Part shown: in pieces, positions 26,334 to 34,010 of the stretch
How the letters are laid out: every line of letters begins with the position of its first letter
How positions within the stretch are numbered: the first letter of the stretch is position 1
From: Thalassospira tepidiphila MCCC 1A03514
GTDB taxonomy: Bacteria > Pseudomonadota > Alphaproteobacteria > Rhodospirillales > Thalassospiraceae
Length of the DNA: 64,000 nt
Direction of reading: 5' to 3'
NCBI RefSeq assembly: GCF_001662875.1
Contig: NZ_JPVZ01000004.1
Coordinates: 248,001-312,000, forward strand
Notes under the pieces: generated by a model
Told to the model about the DNA's origin: nothing
What the model saw: the letters and a program-made list of their open reading frames with translations, nothing else
Database searches by the model: none
Made by a program: the position numbers and the translations under genes

Positions 26334-27371
26334 TTAACCCAGCCAGGCTTGCGAAATAACGCCAATTGCGAACGAACCGACCAGCGCATAAACCAGATAC
26401 AGCGCAAAGACCGGCTTTTTGACCAGCGCAAAAACGGCAATCGCCGCCGGGATGGACGATACCCCGCCAGCCACCAGAAACGCCATTGCCGCCCCCGATT
26501 GCATACCCTGCGCAATCAGGCCTTCCATGATTGGAAGGGCGGCATAGCCATTCAAATAGGCCGGAACCCCGACAAGGGTGGCAATGGCAATCGGGCCAAT
26601 CCCGTCCCCACCAAGCAGACCACTGACATTTTCAGCCGGGACATAGGCGACCATGATGCTTTCAAGCAGGAAGGCAAAGGCGATCCACTTGCCCAAAAAG
26701 ATCATGTTGGCAATCGCAGACGATCTGAACTTTTTGATCCGTTCATCATCGTGCCAGAACGCCCAGACAACCGCCTTGTGGGAGCGGACCTTTGCCCCGC
26801 CGCAGCCACCATTGCCAACCCCGTCACGCAACGGATCGGCAAGGAAGCCCCGCGACCCCAGCCATAGGGTGACAAAGCCGCCCATCAGACCAAGACCAAT
26901 CGCCGAGATCATTTTAATCACCGCGAATTCGGTCCCAAGCGTGCCCGCAGTCAAAACAAACATCGCCGGATCAATCACGGGTGACGCCAACCAGAACGCC
27001 ATGACCGGCGCCAGTGGAACCCCCATGGCAAGCAGGGCCGCAATCAGCGGGATCACCCCGCAGGAGCAAAATGGCGACAGTGCCCCGAAGGCGGCCGCGG
27101 TAAACACCATTCGCACAGGCCGCCCGGCAAAGGCGCGCGAAATCAGGTTATCGGCCCCGGTTGCCGTCGCATAGGCGGCAATACCGATTGAGAGCACCAG
27201 AAACGGTGCCGTGCTTACAAAGGACTCAGCCGTGAACTGCAAACTTGGGACAAATTGCGGCGCGTCAAAGATAAAGATCGCAGCAAGGATGATGCAGGCT
27301 GCCAGCAAAACCCGATCTGTTTGTCGGGCAGAAATGCCGATGCGGCGCAATTGAAATGTCCGGGCACTCAT
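26334..27371 (-). CDS. arsP: ArsP/DUF318-family permease, probable organoarsenical exporter
   Basis: A 345-residue permease of the ArsP_1 (DUF318) family with about eight to ten membrane segments. The family signature SPFCSCGVIPLIAALLAMG (about residues 99-117) includes the paired cysteines that are important in Campylobacter ArsP. A loop near residue 190 is rich in Gly and holds another Cys (GNGGCGG). Characterised ArsP proteins extrude trivalent organoarsenicals such as methylarsenite; relatives in the same family handle other metals. Placement 51 bp downstream of a Cys-type arsR and opposite acr3-arsJ supports the arsenic role. A copy of the arsR1 operator lies 7 bp upstream of its start, so it may have its own regulated promoter. 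Confidence 0.8.
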   Translation of the reverse strand: MSARTFQLRRIGISARQTDRVLLAACIILAAIFIFDAPQFVPSLQFTAESFVSTAPFLVLSIGIAAYATATGADNLISRAFAGRPVRMVFTAAAFGALSPFCSCGVIPLIAALLAMGVPLAPVMAFWLASPVIDPAMFVLTAGTLGTEFAVIKMISAIGLGLMGGFVTLWLGSRGFLADPLRDGVGNGGCGGAKVRSHKAVVWAFWHDDERIKKFRSSAIANMIFLGKWIAFAFLLESIMVAYVPAENVSGLLGGDGIGPIAIATLVGVPAYLNGYAALPIMEGLIAQGMQSGAAMAFLVAGGVSSIPAAIAVFALVKKPVFALYLVYALVGSFAIGVISQAWLG

Positions 27372-27377
27372 ATCTAT

Positions 27378-27397
27378 ATCCCTAGAAAATTAGTTAT
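27378..27397. promoter_or_regulatory. Degenerate ArsR1-type operator before arsP
   Basis: The right arm TAGTTAT (27391-27397) is identical to that of the arsR1 site. After the same 6-nt spacing the left arm ATCCCTA (27378-27384) matches ATAACTA at 5 of 7. It sits between arsR1 and arsP. Confidence 0.5.
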
Positions 27398-27422
27398 ATT
27401 GATCCAAAAAAAGAGACCCTAC

Positions 27423-27746
27423 CTAGCAGGCCTTTTCCGTTTCACCGGCGACATCAAGATCGACACCGCTGCAGCATTCGTCGGTGATGAAGCCGACAAG
27501 ATCGCGCATGACATCGAAATCCGCCCGATTACGGGTTTCGCGCCCCAGTTTTTCCTGTTTGACCAGACCAGCCTGAACCAGGGTGCCCAGATGATGGGAA
27601 AGGGTCGATGCCGGAAGGCCAAGCACCCGCCCGATATCGCCGATATTAAGTCCCTCGTCCCCGGCCTTGACCAGCAGACGATAGATTTTCAGACGGGCTT
27701 CGTGGCCCAGTGCGGCAAAGGCCGGTGCAATGGTTTTTTCGCTCAT
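27423..27746 (-). CDS. arsR: ArsR-family metalloregulator (arsP-side)
   Basis: A 107-residue winged-HTH repressor of the ArsR/SmtB family that releases DNA on binding trivalent arsenic. The HTH spans about 34-62 with LPASTLSHHLGTLVQAGLV as recognition helix and wing entry. A C-terminal cysteine pair (C91, C92 in DECCSG) with a further Cys at the last residue (C107) gives a plausible three-thiolate As(III) site, like the C-terminal site in Acidithiobacillus ArsR rather than the CVC site of E. coli ArsR. It heads the leftward arsR-arsP unit, with a perfect inverted repeat just upstream for autoregulation. Confidence 0.9.
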   Translation of the reverse strand: MSEKTIAPAFAALGHEARLKIYRLLVKAGDEGLNIGDIGRVLGLPASTLSHHLGTLVQAGLVKQEKLGRETRNRADFDVMRDLVGFITDECCSGVDLDVAGETEKAC

Positions 27747-27755
27747 GCCGTCATT

Positions 27756-27775
27756 ATAACTATATTTCTAGTTAT
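27756..27775. promoter_or_regulatory. Operator of arsR1: perfect inverted repeat
   Basis: ATAACTA (27756-27762) and TAGTTAT (27769-27775) are perfect 7-bp arms with a 6-nt AT-rich spacer, 10 bp upstream of the arsR1 ATG. The same pattern recurs before arsP. Confidence 0.65.
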
Positions 27776-27885
27776 TTAAATACATTTTCTACAGCTCCCG
27801 TATCTGGCTGATTCAAATATCCTTTTTGGCATCAGGCTTGAGCATGACCACCACTGCAATACAAATGTCACTTGCCAGCGCCAAT

Positions 27886-27909
27886 ATATGTCGATATTTC
27901 CCGACATAT
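27886..27909. promoter_or_regulatory. Operator candidate overlapping the arsR2 start codon
   Basis: ATATGTCG (27886-27893) and CGACATAT (27902-27909) are perfect 8-bp arms with an 8-nt spacer. The right arm includes the first two bases of the arsR2 ATG (27908). The sequence differs from the arsR1 site, so the two repressors probably recognise separate sites. Confidence 0.6.
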
Positions 27910-28255
27910 GGAAACAAAACACGCAATCAGCGCCCTTGGCGCCCTGGCACAGGAACACAGACTGGCAGCATTCCGCTTGCTGGTCCGGGCCGGGAATGAC
28001 GGTATTGCCGCAGGCGAACTGGCCCGGCAGATATCCATTCCGCACAACACCATGTCATCACACCTGACCACACTTAGTCAGGCCGGGCTGATTACCAGCA
28101 CCCGCGAAGGCCGGTCGATCATTTACCGGATCGTTCCCGATGCCATGCGTGATCTTCTGGGGTTTCTTGCCGATGACTGCTGTCAGGGGCACCCCGAACT
28201 GTGCGGGCTGCCAAGCCGTTCTGCCACCGTCGATAATAAAAAAGGATGCTGCTAG
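27908..28255 (+). CDS. arsR: ArsR-family metalloregulator heading the acr3-arsJ operon
   Basis: A 115-residue ArsR repressor. The ATG at 27908 is used; an in-frame TTG at 27872 would add 12 residues of unlike character. The HTH is at about 34-62 (ISIPHNTMSSHLTTLSQAGLI). Cysteines C91, C92 and C99 (DDCCQGHPELCG) form a likely As(III) site, and a terminal GCC adds two more. It is diverged from the leftward arsR, which has a different third-Cys position. The stop codon directly abuts the acr3 ATG with no spacer. The product presumably represses its own operon through the palindrome that overlaps its start codon. Confidence 0.93.
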   Translation: METKHAISALGALAQEHRLAAFRLLVRAGNDGIAAGELARQISIPHNTMSSHLTTLSQAGLITSTREGRSIIYRIVPDAMRDLLGFLADDCCQGHPELCGLPSRSATVDNKKGCC

Positions 28256-29287
28256 ATGGGTATTTTCGAACGTTTTCTGACCATCTGGGTTGCTGTCAGC
28301 ATCGTGGTCGGCATCGTCTTGGGCGAAATGTTCCCCGGCGTGTTTCAGGCGATTGGCAACCTGACCGCCTATGAGATCAATCTGCCAGTGACGGTACTGA
28401 TCTGGCTGATGATTGTGCCAATGCTAATGAAGGTCGATTTTGGTGCGCTTCATGAGGTCGGTCGGCAATGGCGCGGGATCGGTGTCACGCTTGGTGTGAA
28501 CTGGCTGATCAAACCGTTTACCATGGCAGCCCTTGGCTGGTTGTTTATCGGCTTTCTTTTCCGTCCGCTTTTGCCCGAGGCACAAATCGAAAGTTATATC
28601 GCGGGTCTGATCCTGTTGGGGGCAGCCCCCTGCACAGCGATGGTGTTTGTCTGGTCACACCTGACCAAGGGGGATGCGAACTTTACGCTGACCCAGGTGG
28701 CACTGAATGACACGATCATGATCTTTGCCTTTGCGCCGATTGTGGCCCTGTTGCTCGGCATTTCGGCAATCACCATTCCGTGGGAAACGCTGACCATTTC
28801 GGTTGTGGCGTTTATCGTTATTCCGGTGATTGCCGGGCAGATCATCCGAAACCGCATCATGAAAGGCGGGGTCGCGGCGTTCAACAGCTTTGACGCCAGG
28901 CTCAAACCCGTATCGATGATTGCGTTGCTCAGCACGCTGGTTCTGCTGTTTGCCTTTCAGGGGCAGCAGATCATTGCGCAGCCGATGATCATTGCCCTTC
29001 TGGCGGTGCCGATCATTTTGCAGACCTATTTCATCGCCGCCATCGCCTATGTCGCCAACAAGGTGCTGGGTGTGGAACACAAGATCGCCGCCCCGTCTTC
29101 TATGATCGGGGCCTCGAACTTCTTTGAACTGGCTGTGGCGACCGCCATCGGGTTGTTTGGCTTTTCGTCGGGTGCGGCCCTTGCCACCGTGGTCGGTGTG
29201 CTGGTCGAAGTGCCGGTGATGCTGTCACTTGTCGCCATTGCCAACCGCACCCGTGGCTGGTTCACCCCATCAAAAATTGCAAACTAA
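28256..29287 (+). CDS. acr3: ACR3-family arsenite efflux transporter
   Basis: A 343-residue membrane protein with about ten helices that expels arsenite using the proton gradient. Diagnostic motifs are GAAPCTAMVFVWSHLTKGDANFTLTQVALND (read as two adjacent stretches), which holds the essential Cys of Acr3 in TM4, and SSMIGASNFFELAVATAIGLFG near the C-terminus. It begins immediately after the arsR2 stop and is followed 12 bp later by the arsJ-associated gapdh. No arsenate reductase (arsC) gene is present in this locus. Confidence 0.96.
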   Translation: MGIFERFLTIWVAVSIVVGIVLGEMFPGVFQAIGNLTAYEINLPVTVLIWLMIVPMLMKVDFGALHEVGRQWRGIGVTLGVNWLIKPFTMAALGWLFIGFLFRPLLPEAQIESYIAGLILLGAAPCTAMVFVWSHLTKGDANFTLTQVALNDTIMIFAFAPIVALLLGISAITIPWETLTISVVAFIVIPVIAGQIIRNRIMKGGVAAFNSFDARLKPVSMIALLSTLVLLFAFQGQQIIAQPMIIALLAVPIILQTYFIAAIAYVANKVLGVEHKIAAPSSMIGASNFFELAVATAIGLFGFSSGAALATVVGVLVEVPVMLSLVAIANRTRGWFTPSKIAN

Positions 29288-29299
29288 CGGAGCCCTAAT

Positions 29300-30325
29300 A
29301 TGAGCCGCAAAATCCGCATTGGCATCAATGGTTTCGGCCGCATGGGCCGTCTGGTTCTGCGCGCAGGATGGGGGCACCCGGACCTTGAGTTTGTCCATAT
29401 CAACGAAATCAAGGGCGGGGCTGTTACCGCAGCCCACTTGCTGGAATTTGATTCGGTCCATGGCCGCTGGGGCAATGGAGTTGCCAGCATCGATGATCAC
29501 GTCGTGATCGATCAAACGCACAAAATCAGTTTTAGCGAAAATGCCACCCCCGGAGAAACCGATTGGGTCGGCATGGGATGTGACATTGTCCTGGAATGCA
29601 CCGGCAAGTTCAAAACGCCCGAGACATTGCAGCCCTATTTTGATCAGGGGGTTAAGAAAGTCATCGTTGCCGCCCCGGTCAAAGAAGGTGCGCTTAATAT
29701 CGTCTATGGCGTGAATGATGATCTTTATGACCCAACGCAGCATCACCTTTTGACCGCGGCGAGCTGCACGACCAACTGTCTGGCGCCGGTGGTCAAGGTC
29801 ATGCATGAGAAACTTGGCATCGTGCATGGATCGATCACCACCATTCATGATGTGACCAACACCCAGACGATTGTCGATCTGCCGCACAAGGATTTGCGCC
29901 GTGCGCGGTCCTGCCTGCAATCGCTAATCCCGACTAGCACCGGGTCGGCGACCGCGATCACAATGATTTACCCGGAACTCAAGGGCAAGCTGAACGGTAT
30001 TGCCGTGCGTGTCCCGTTGCTCAATGCGTCGCTGACCGATTGCGTGTTTGAAGTCGCAGAAGACACCGATGTCGAAACCATCAATCGCCTGATGCGCGAG
30101 GCATCTGAAACCTATCTTGCGGGTATTCTTGGCTATGAAGAACGCCCGCTGGTCAGTGCCGATTACCTTAATGACAGCCGTTCTTCGATTATCGATGCCG
30201 GATCGACCATGGTGATCGACAAGCGGCAGGTCAAAATCCTGGCCTGGTATGACAATGAATGGGGATATGTCTGCCGGATGGCGGATTTGGCGGCCAAAGT
30301 CGCGCAACACCTGTTGGGGAAATAG
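29300..30325 (+). CDS. ArsJ-associated glyceraldehyde-3-phosphate dehydrogenase
   Basis: A type I GAPDH of 341 residues with [15 protein letters not shown] at the N-terminus (Rossmann loop) and the catalytic cysteine in [26 protein letters not shown] and [15 protein letters not shown] are conserved. In ars operons this enzyme couples glyceraldehyde-3-phosphate to arsenate, producing unstable 1-arseno-3-phosphoglycerate for export by ArsJ. The gene is 5 bp before arsJ, which makes that role very likely and argues against it being the glycolytic gapA. Confidence 0.94.
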   Translation: MSRKIRIGINGFGRMGRLVLRAGWGHPDLEFVHINEIKGGAVTAAHLLEFDSVHGRWGNGVASIDDHVVIDQTHKISFSENATPGETDWVGMGCDIVLECTGKFKTPETLQPYFDQGVKKVIVAAPVKEGALNIVYGVNDDLYDPTQHHLLTAASCTTNCLAPVVKVMHEKLGIVHGSITTIHDVTNTQTIVDLPHKDLRRARSCLQSLIPTSTGSATAITMIYPELKGKLNGIAVRVPLLNASLTDCVFEVAEDTDVETINRLMREASETYLAGILGYEERPLVSADYLNDSRSSIIDAGSTMVIDKRQVKILAWYDNEWGYVCRMADLAAKVAQHLLGK

Positions 30326-30330
30326 CAAAA

Positions 30331-31557
30331 ATGTCGGCCGCAATCCGCAACTATGCGCTGGTCACCGGGGCCTATTGGGGCTTTACGTTGACCGACGGGG
30401 CGCTTCGTATGCTGGTGCTGTTGCACTTTCATGCGCTGGGCTATTCGGCATTTGAAATCGCGCTGTTGTTCATCCTGTATGAAGTGGCCGGGATCGTCAC
30501 CAATCTGGTCGGTGGATGGCTGGCGCAGGCACGCGGATTGCGTTTTACCCTGTTTGCCGGACTGGCATTGCAAATCGCATCGCTGACCGCGCTTTCATTT
30601 ACCAACCCCGATTGGCTCCCCGCGATTTCGGTCGCCTATGTCATGGGGCTTCAGGCGGCATCGGGGGTGGCCAAGGATCTGACCAAGATGTCGAGCAAAT
30701 CGGCGATCAAGGTTCTGGTGCCTGCCCATGCCGAAGGGGCGCTTTTCCGCTGGGTCGCACTTTTGACCGGGTCAAAGAACGCGCTTAAGGGTGTGGGCTT
30801 TTTCATGGGTGGTGCGTTGCTGTCCTGGCTTGGTTTTTCAGGTGCGCTTTTGGCGATGGCCGCGGGCCTTGCCCTGACCCTGATTGCGGTTGCGATATCG
30901 CTCGGCTCTGCGATGGCAGGCCCGGCCGGCGCGATGAAGCCGAAATTTCGCGATGTCTTTTCGCGTGATAGCAAGATCAATGTGCTGTCCGCCGCCCGTC
31001 TGTTTTTGTTTGGATCGCGCGATATCTGGTTTGTCGTGGGCCTGCCGGTGTTTCTGGCGTCCGAGCTTGGCTGGGGCCATATCGAGGTCGGCAGTTACAT
31101 GGCTCTTTGGGTGATCGGATATGGCTTTATTCAGGCCATTGCGCCGAAGATGCTGCGTGCCAAAACCCGCGAACCGGATGGCCGCACCGCGCAAATCTGG
31201 ATCGCCGCCCTTATTGCCGTGTCTGCTGCTATTGCCATCGCCATCACACAGGACTTTGCCCCGGAACTTGCCGTTCTGGGTGGATTATTGGTGTTCGGGA
31301 TTGTCTTTGCGATCAATTCATCGCTGCATTCCTACCTGATCCTTGCCTATGCCGAGGGCGACAAGGTCGCGATGAATGTCGGGTTCTATTATATGTCGAA
31401 CGCCATCGGGCGTTTGACCGGAACGGTGCTTTCGGGGGTGGCGTATCTTTATGGCGGGTTGGTCGGATGCCTTGTGACATCAATCGCGTTTTTAACGCTC
31501 GCCTGGGTGATCAGTAGCGCCCTGCCATCGCGCTCAGCGACACCAACGCACGGTTGA
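30331..31557 (+). CDS. arsJ: ArsJ, 1-arseno-3-phosphoglycerate efflux MFS transporter
   Basis: A 408-residue major facilitator protein with about twelve membrane segments. The N-terminus RNYALVTGAYWGFTLTDGALRMLVLLHF is strongly characteristic of ArsJ (quoted as two joined stretches of the same region), as is GLQAASGVAKDLTKMSSKSAIK at about residues 105-126. The ATG at 30331 is chosen; it is 5 bp after the gapdh stop. Together with gapdh it removes pentavalent arsenic from the cytoplasm as an organoarsenical that breaks down outside the cell. It is the last gene of the arsR2-acr3-gapdh-arsJ operon. Confidence 0.94.
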   Translation: MSAAIRNYALVTGAYWGFTLTDGALRMLVLLHFHALGYSAFEIALLFILYEVAGIVTNLVGGWLAQARGLRFTLFAGLALQIASLTALSFTNPDWLPAISVAYVMGLQAASGVAKDLTKMSSKSAIKVLVPAHAEGALFRWVALLTGSKNALKGVGFFMGGALLSWLGFSGALLAMAAGLALTLIAVAISLGSAMAGPAGAMKPKFRDVFSRDSKINVLSAARLFLFGSRDIWFVVGLPVFLASELGWGHIEVGSYMALWVIGYGFIQAIAPKMLRAKTREPDGRTAQIWIAALIAVSAAIAIAITQDFAPELAVLGGLLVFGIVFAINSSLHSYLILAYAEGDKVAMNVGFYYMSNAIGRLTGTVLSGVAYLYGGLVGCLVTSIAFLTLAWVISSALPSRSATPTHG

Positions 31558-31689
31558 TTGGAAAAAACTTCCTTCGCAGATGCGGGATAAATACCTGAAA
31601 AGACTCATAAAGCGAATTCATGAAACTTTAATCGCGCAAAAAGCCGTGACAAGACACTGCATATAGGGGTACGATTCCAATTAACGGTC

Positions 31690-31873
31690 AATAACTGGAC
31701 CGCAGGAGGAGTTCCCGAGTGCCGCGAAAAAGCGTCTTAAACCGAGAATTTTCGCCCCCCGGATCGCACATGCAACATGCTGTGACCGGCGGAAACTCCT
31801 ACCGCCACTTCCATCGCGAGATGAAAATTGAATGCGCGCCTTTCCATAACGGAATGGCGCGTTTTGCTTTTTT
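31690..31873 (+). ncRNA. Candidate structured leader or small RNA upstream of phoH
   Basis: The 340-bp gap 31558-31897 holds a region with several mutually consistent pairings. A strong Shine-Dalgarno AGGAGG (31704-31709) runs into AGGAGTTCC (31707-31715), which can pair with GGAAACTCCT (31791-31800, one bulge). AATTTTC (31747-31753) pairs with GAAAATT (31823-31829). The region ends in an intrinsic terminator hairpin. It could be a cis-acting attenuator of phoH or a separate small RNA. I do not recognise a known riboswitch family. No clear promoter was identified upstream. Confidence 0.4.
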
Positions 31874-31892
31874 GGCCACTTTGTTGAGGTGA
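31719..31892 (+). CDS. Possible leader peptide (57 codons) before phoH
   Basis: A GTG at 31719 lies 9 nt after AGGAGG (31704-31709). The frame stays open for 57 codons to a TGA at 31890-31892, just 5 nt before the phoH ATG, and reads through the terminator hairpin at 31835-31861. The predicted peptide (starting PRKSVLNREFSPPGSH) has no recognisable family, is basic and His-rich, and may not be a folded protein. Position, ribosome site and passage through the hairpin suggest either a regulatory leader ORF or chance. The alternative is that the Shine-Dalgarno belongs to an RNA structure only. Confidence 0.3.
   Translation: MPRKSVLNREFSPPGSHMQHAVTGGNSYRHFHREMKIECAPFHNGMARFAFLATLLR
31835..31873 (+). 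terminator. Intrinsic terminator 24 nt before the phoH start
   Basis: Arms CGCGCCTTTCC (31835-31845) and GGAATGGCGCG (31851-31861) pair with one mismatch around ATAAC, followed by TTTTGCTTTTTT (31862-31873). Its place inside the phoH leader, rather than after arsJ, points to attenuation or to the end of a small RNA. Confidence 0.75.
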
Positions 31893-31897
31893 TTGTC

Positions 31898-32668
31898 ATG
31901 GGTAAGCGCGCAGCACGTCGTCGTAACCGTCCGCAGCAGTCTAATAACAATGTTCATGAACTGTTTGATGAAAACAATGCTGATTGGCACCCGCTTGGCG
32001 GGTCGGATCAGACCGGAACAGAACAGAAAGGACAACGCGATCAAAGCTACCGCCGCAACATCCGCCCGAAAAGTGAAAATCAGGCAGCCCTGATGGATGC
32101 CATCGACAATTACAATCTGGTCATGGCCCTTGGCCCGGCCGGCACCGGCAAGACCTATATCGCTGTATCCAAGGCAGTCGAAGCGCTTGATAACGGCGAC
32201 ATCGCCCGCATCGTTCTGGCCCGCCCGGCGGTTGAGGCCGGGGAAAATATCGGCTTCCTGCCAGGCGACGTCGAAGCCAAAATGGCCCCGTATCTGCGCC
32301 CGCTTTATGATGCGCTCAATGACCGACTGGGTGCGAAGCGCCTTAAGACTTATATCTCGGACGGCACGATCGAAATTGCACCGATCGGCTATATGCGGGG
32401 TCGAACACTCAACAACGCCTTTGTGGTGATCGACGAGGCGCAGAACTGCACATACGGACAGCTTAAGATGCTGGTCACCCGCCTTGGCTGGAACTCCACC
32501 ATGATCCTGACCGGCGACCCGGACCAGACCGACCTTCTGCCTGAAATGTCGGGTCTTTCGGAAATGTCCGAACGTCTTGAAAATGTCGAGGATGTCGCCT
32601 GTGTCCAGCTGCGTGACAAGGACATTGTCCGTCACCCGCTGGTCGCAAGCATGTTGACCGTTCTTTAG
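31898..32668 (+). CDS. PhoH family ATPase
   Basis: A 256-residue protein with the PhoH P-loop ATPase domain (about residues 65-256). Walker A is GPAGTGKT and Walker B is VVIDEAQN, with TGDPDQTDL as the sensor/helicase-like motif. The N-terminal 60 residues are basic then polar and look disordered (GKRAARRRNRPQQSNNN). PhoH proteins are linked to RNA metabolism, often near ybeY; this one stands alone rather than in the ybeZ-ybeY cluster, so it is probably a second, shorter-type PhoH. The ATG at 31898 follows GAGG by about 8 nt; an upstream GTG/ATT-type extension is not supported. Expression may be controlled by the leader terminator. Confidence 0.93.
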   Translation: MGKRAARRRNRPQQSNNNVHELFDENNADWHPLGGSDQTGTEQKGQRDQSYRRNIRPKSENQAALMDAIDNYNLVMALGPAGTGKTYIAVSKAVEALDNGDIARIVLARPAVEAGENIGFLPGDVEAKMAPYLRPLYDALNDRLGAKRLKTYISDGTIEIAPIGYMRGRTLNNAFVVIDEAQNCTYGQLKMLVTRLGWNSTMILTGDPDQTDLLPEMSGLSEMSERLENVEDVACVQLRDKDIVRHPLVASMLTVL

Positions 32669-32709
32669 GTTTCAACACAGCAAACTGCAAAAACACTGCA
32701 TAAAACAAA

Positions 32710-32739
32710 GGCGGGCCCGAGCGGGTCCGCCATTTTTTT
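32710..32739. terminator. Terminator between phoH and the CDF exporter gene
   Basis: A 9-bp stem (GGCGGGCCC at 32710-32718, GGGTCCGCC at 32723-32731, one G-U pair) with a 4-nt loop and T7 tract at 32733-32739, positioned for rightward termination of phoH. Confidence 0.9.
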
Positions 32740-32766
32740 GTGATCATCTGTGAAACCGGCTGGCGC

Positions 32767-33786
32767 CTAGCGCCCCATGGCCGCAACTTCGCCGCCACTG
32801 TTATTGACCGGGATGTCATGTTGGCCAGCACGTTTGGCGCGGCCGGTGTGCCAGAATTCCGGATCCTCGGTATAGCCGCTGAATTCATCAAGATGGATGT
32901 CTTCGGGCGGTTCCGGATGGATGGTGATATCGAGATCGGGATATTCGGCACGGATGCTGTCCATCACCTGATGACAGATGGTGTGCGATTCGCGCATCAG
33001 CATGCCACCATCCATGATCAATTCGATCTCGGCAAAGCGATGCACGCCCGATGAACGGGTCCGCAGACGGTGGATACCGATGACATCGGGGTTTTTCATC
33101 GTCAGTTCGATGATGCGCTGGCTATCAGATTCGGGCAGTTCCGCATCCATCAGAACCTTGACCGAGGTCCGACCAACCTTGACCGCGGAATAGAGGAGGA
33201 AGATCGCAACCAGTCCACCAATCGCCGGATCGGCCCAGGCTAGGCCAGACATCCCGCCAAACAGGGCAATCATCACCGCCAGATTGGACAGAATATCGCT
33301 GCTGTAATGAAGCGAGTCCGCCTCGACCGCGGCCGAGCCTGAAATCCGCACCGCCTTGCGCTGAAGCAAAACCAGGCCAATGGTCATGATCAGCGAAACG
33401 CCCATGATCCAAAGGCCTTCAACGGCAAATGAAATCGGCATGGGTTCGGTGATGCGCGATGCCGCCTCTGCCAGAACCAGGATCGCCGCGCCAATCATGA
33501 AGGCCGATTGGAAAAGCCCCGCCAGCGGTTCTGCCTTACCATGGCCAAAGCGGTGATCGTAATCGGCCGGACGCCAGGCCGAACGCACCGCCATGAAGTT
33601 GATCACAGAGGTACCAACATCAAGCATGCTATCAATCATGGAAGATAGAAGGCTGACGGAATCGGTCAGGAACCAGCCGACAGCCTTGATCAGGATCAGT
33701 GTCGCAGCAATGACAATGGAGGCCGTCGTTGCACGACGCGCCCAAGTCTCTTTCTGTGCTATGTCAATGACGGGACATTGACTCAT
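32767..33786 (-). CDS. Cation diffusion facilitator family metal exporter (FieF/CzcD type)
   Basis: A 339-residue inner-membrane zinc/iron/other divalent metal:proton antiporter. Six membrane segments precede a cytosolic C-terminal domain. Site A residues are seen in SSMIDSMLD (TM2) and HYSSDILSN (TM5), giving the D/D/H/D set of FieF-like zinc/iron exporters. The segment DYDHRFGHGKAEPLAGL is the family loop. The C-terminal domain (GIHRLRTRSSGVHRFAEIEL) matches the FieF cytosolic fold, followed by a 45-residue extension ending in HDIPVNNSGGEVAAMGR. It is not in an operon. The metal is not assignable from sequence alone. Confidence 0.93.
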   Translation of the reverse strand: MSQCPVIDIAQKETWARRATTASIVIAATLILIKAVGWFLTDSVSLLSSMIDSMLDVGTSVINFMAVRSAWRPADYDHRFGHGKAEPLAGLFQSAFMIGAAILVLAEAASRITEPMPISFAVEGLWIMGVSLIMTIGLVLLQRKAVRISGSAAVEADSLHYSSDILSNLAVMIALFGGMSGLAWADPAIGGLVAIFLLYSAVKVGRTSVKVLMDAELPESDSQRIIELTMKNPDVIGIHRLRTRSSGVHRFAEIELIMDGGMLMRESHTICHQVMDSIRAEYPDLDITIHPEPPEDIHLDEFSGYTEDPEFWHTGRAKRAGQHDIPVNNSGGEVAAMGR

Positions 33787-34010
33787 CAGCTGTCAACCTC
33801 TGGCCTACCAATACGCTTACTGACCACCGTTTTATAGCCTGTTTGCGTACAATATGTAATGTCTATTGCCATATTTTCGCCCGTCCTAGGGCAGCAAATA
33901 GCGCATATTTGATATTCCGCAAGGTTTCCAAGCCTTTTTAAAGGGATTATATGTCGCATCTGGGCACATAATTGATACTGTAAAGCCTGCTAGGGACGAG
34001 AAACGATAAT

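Noticed and set aside
31690-31873. A known riboswitch such as SAM-II, serC or speF
   Set aside because: I could not match the pairing pattern or conserved bases to any of these families, so only a generic structured leader is claimed.
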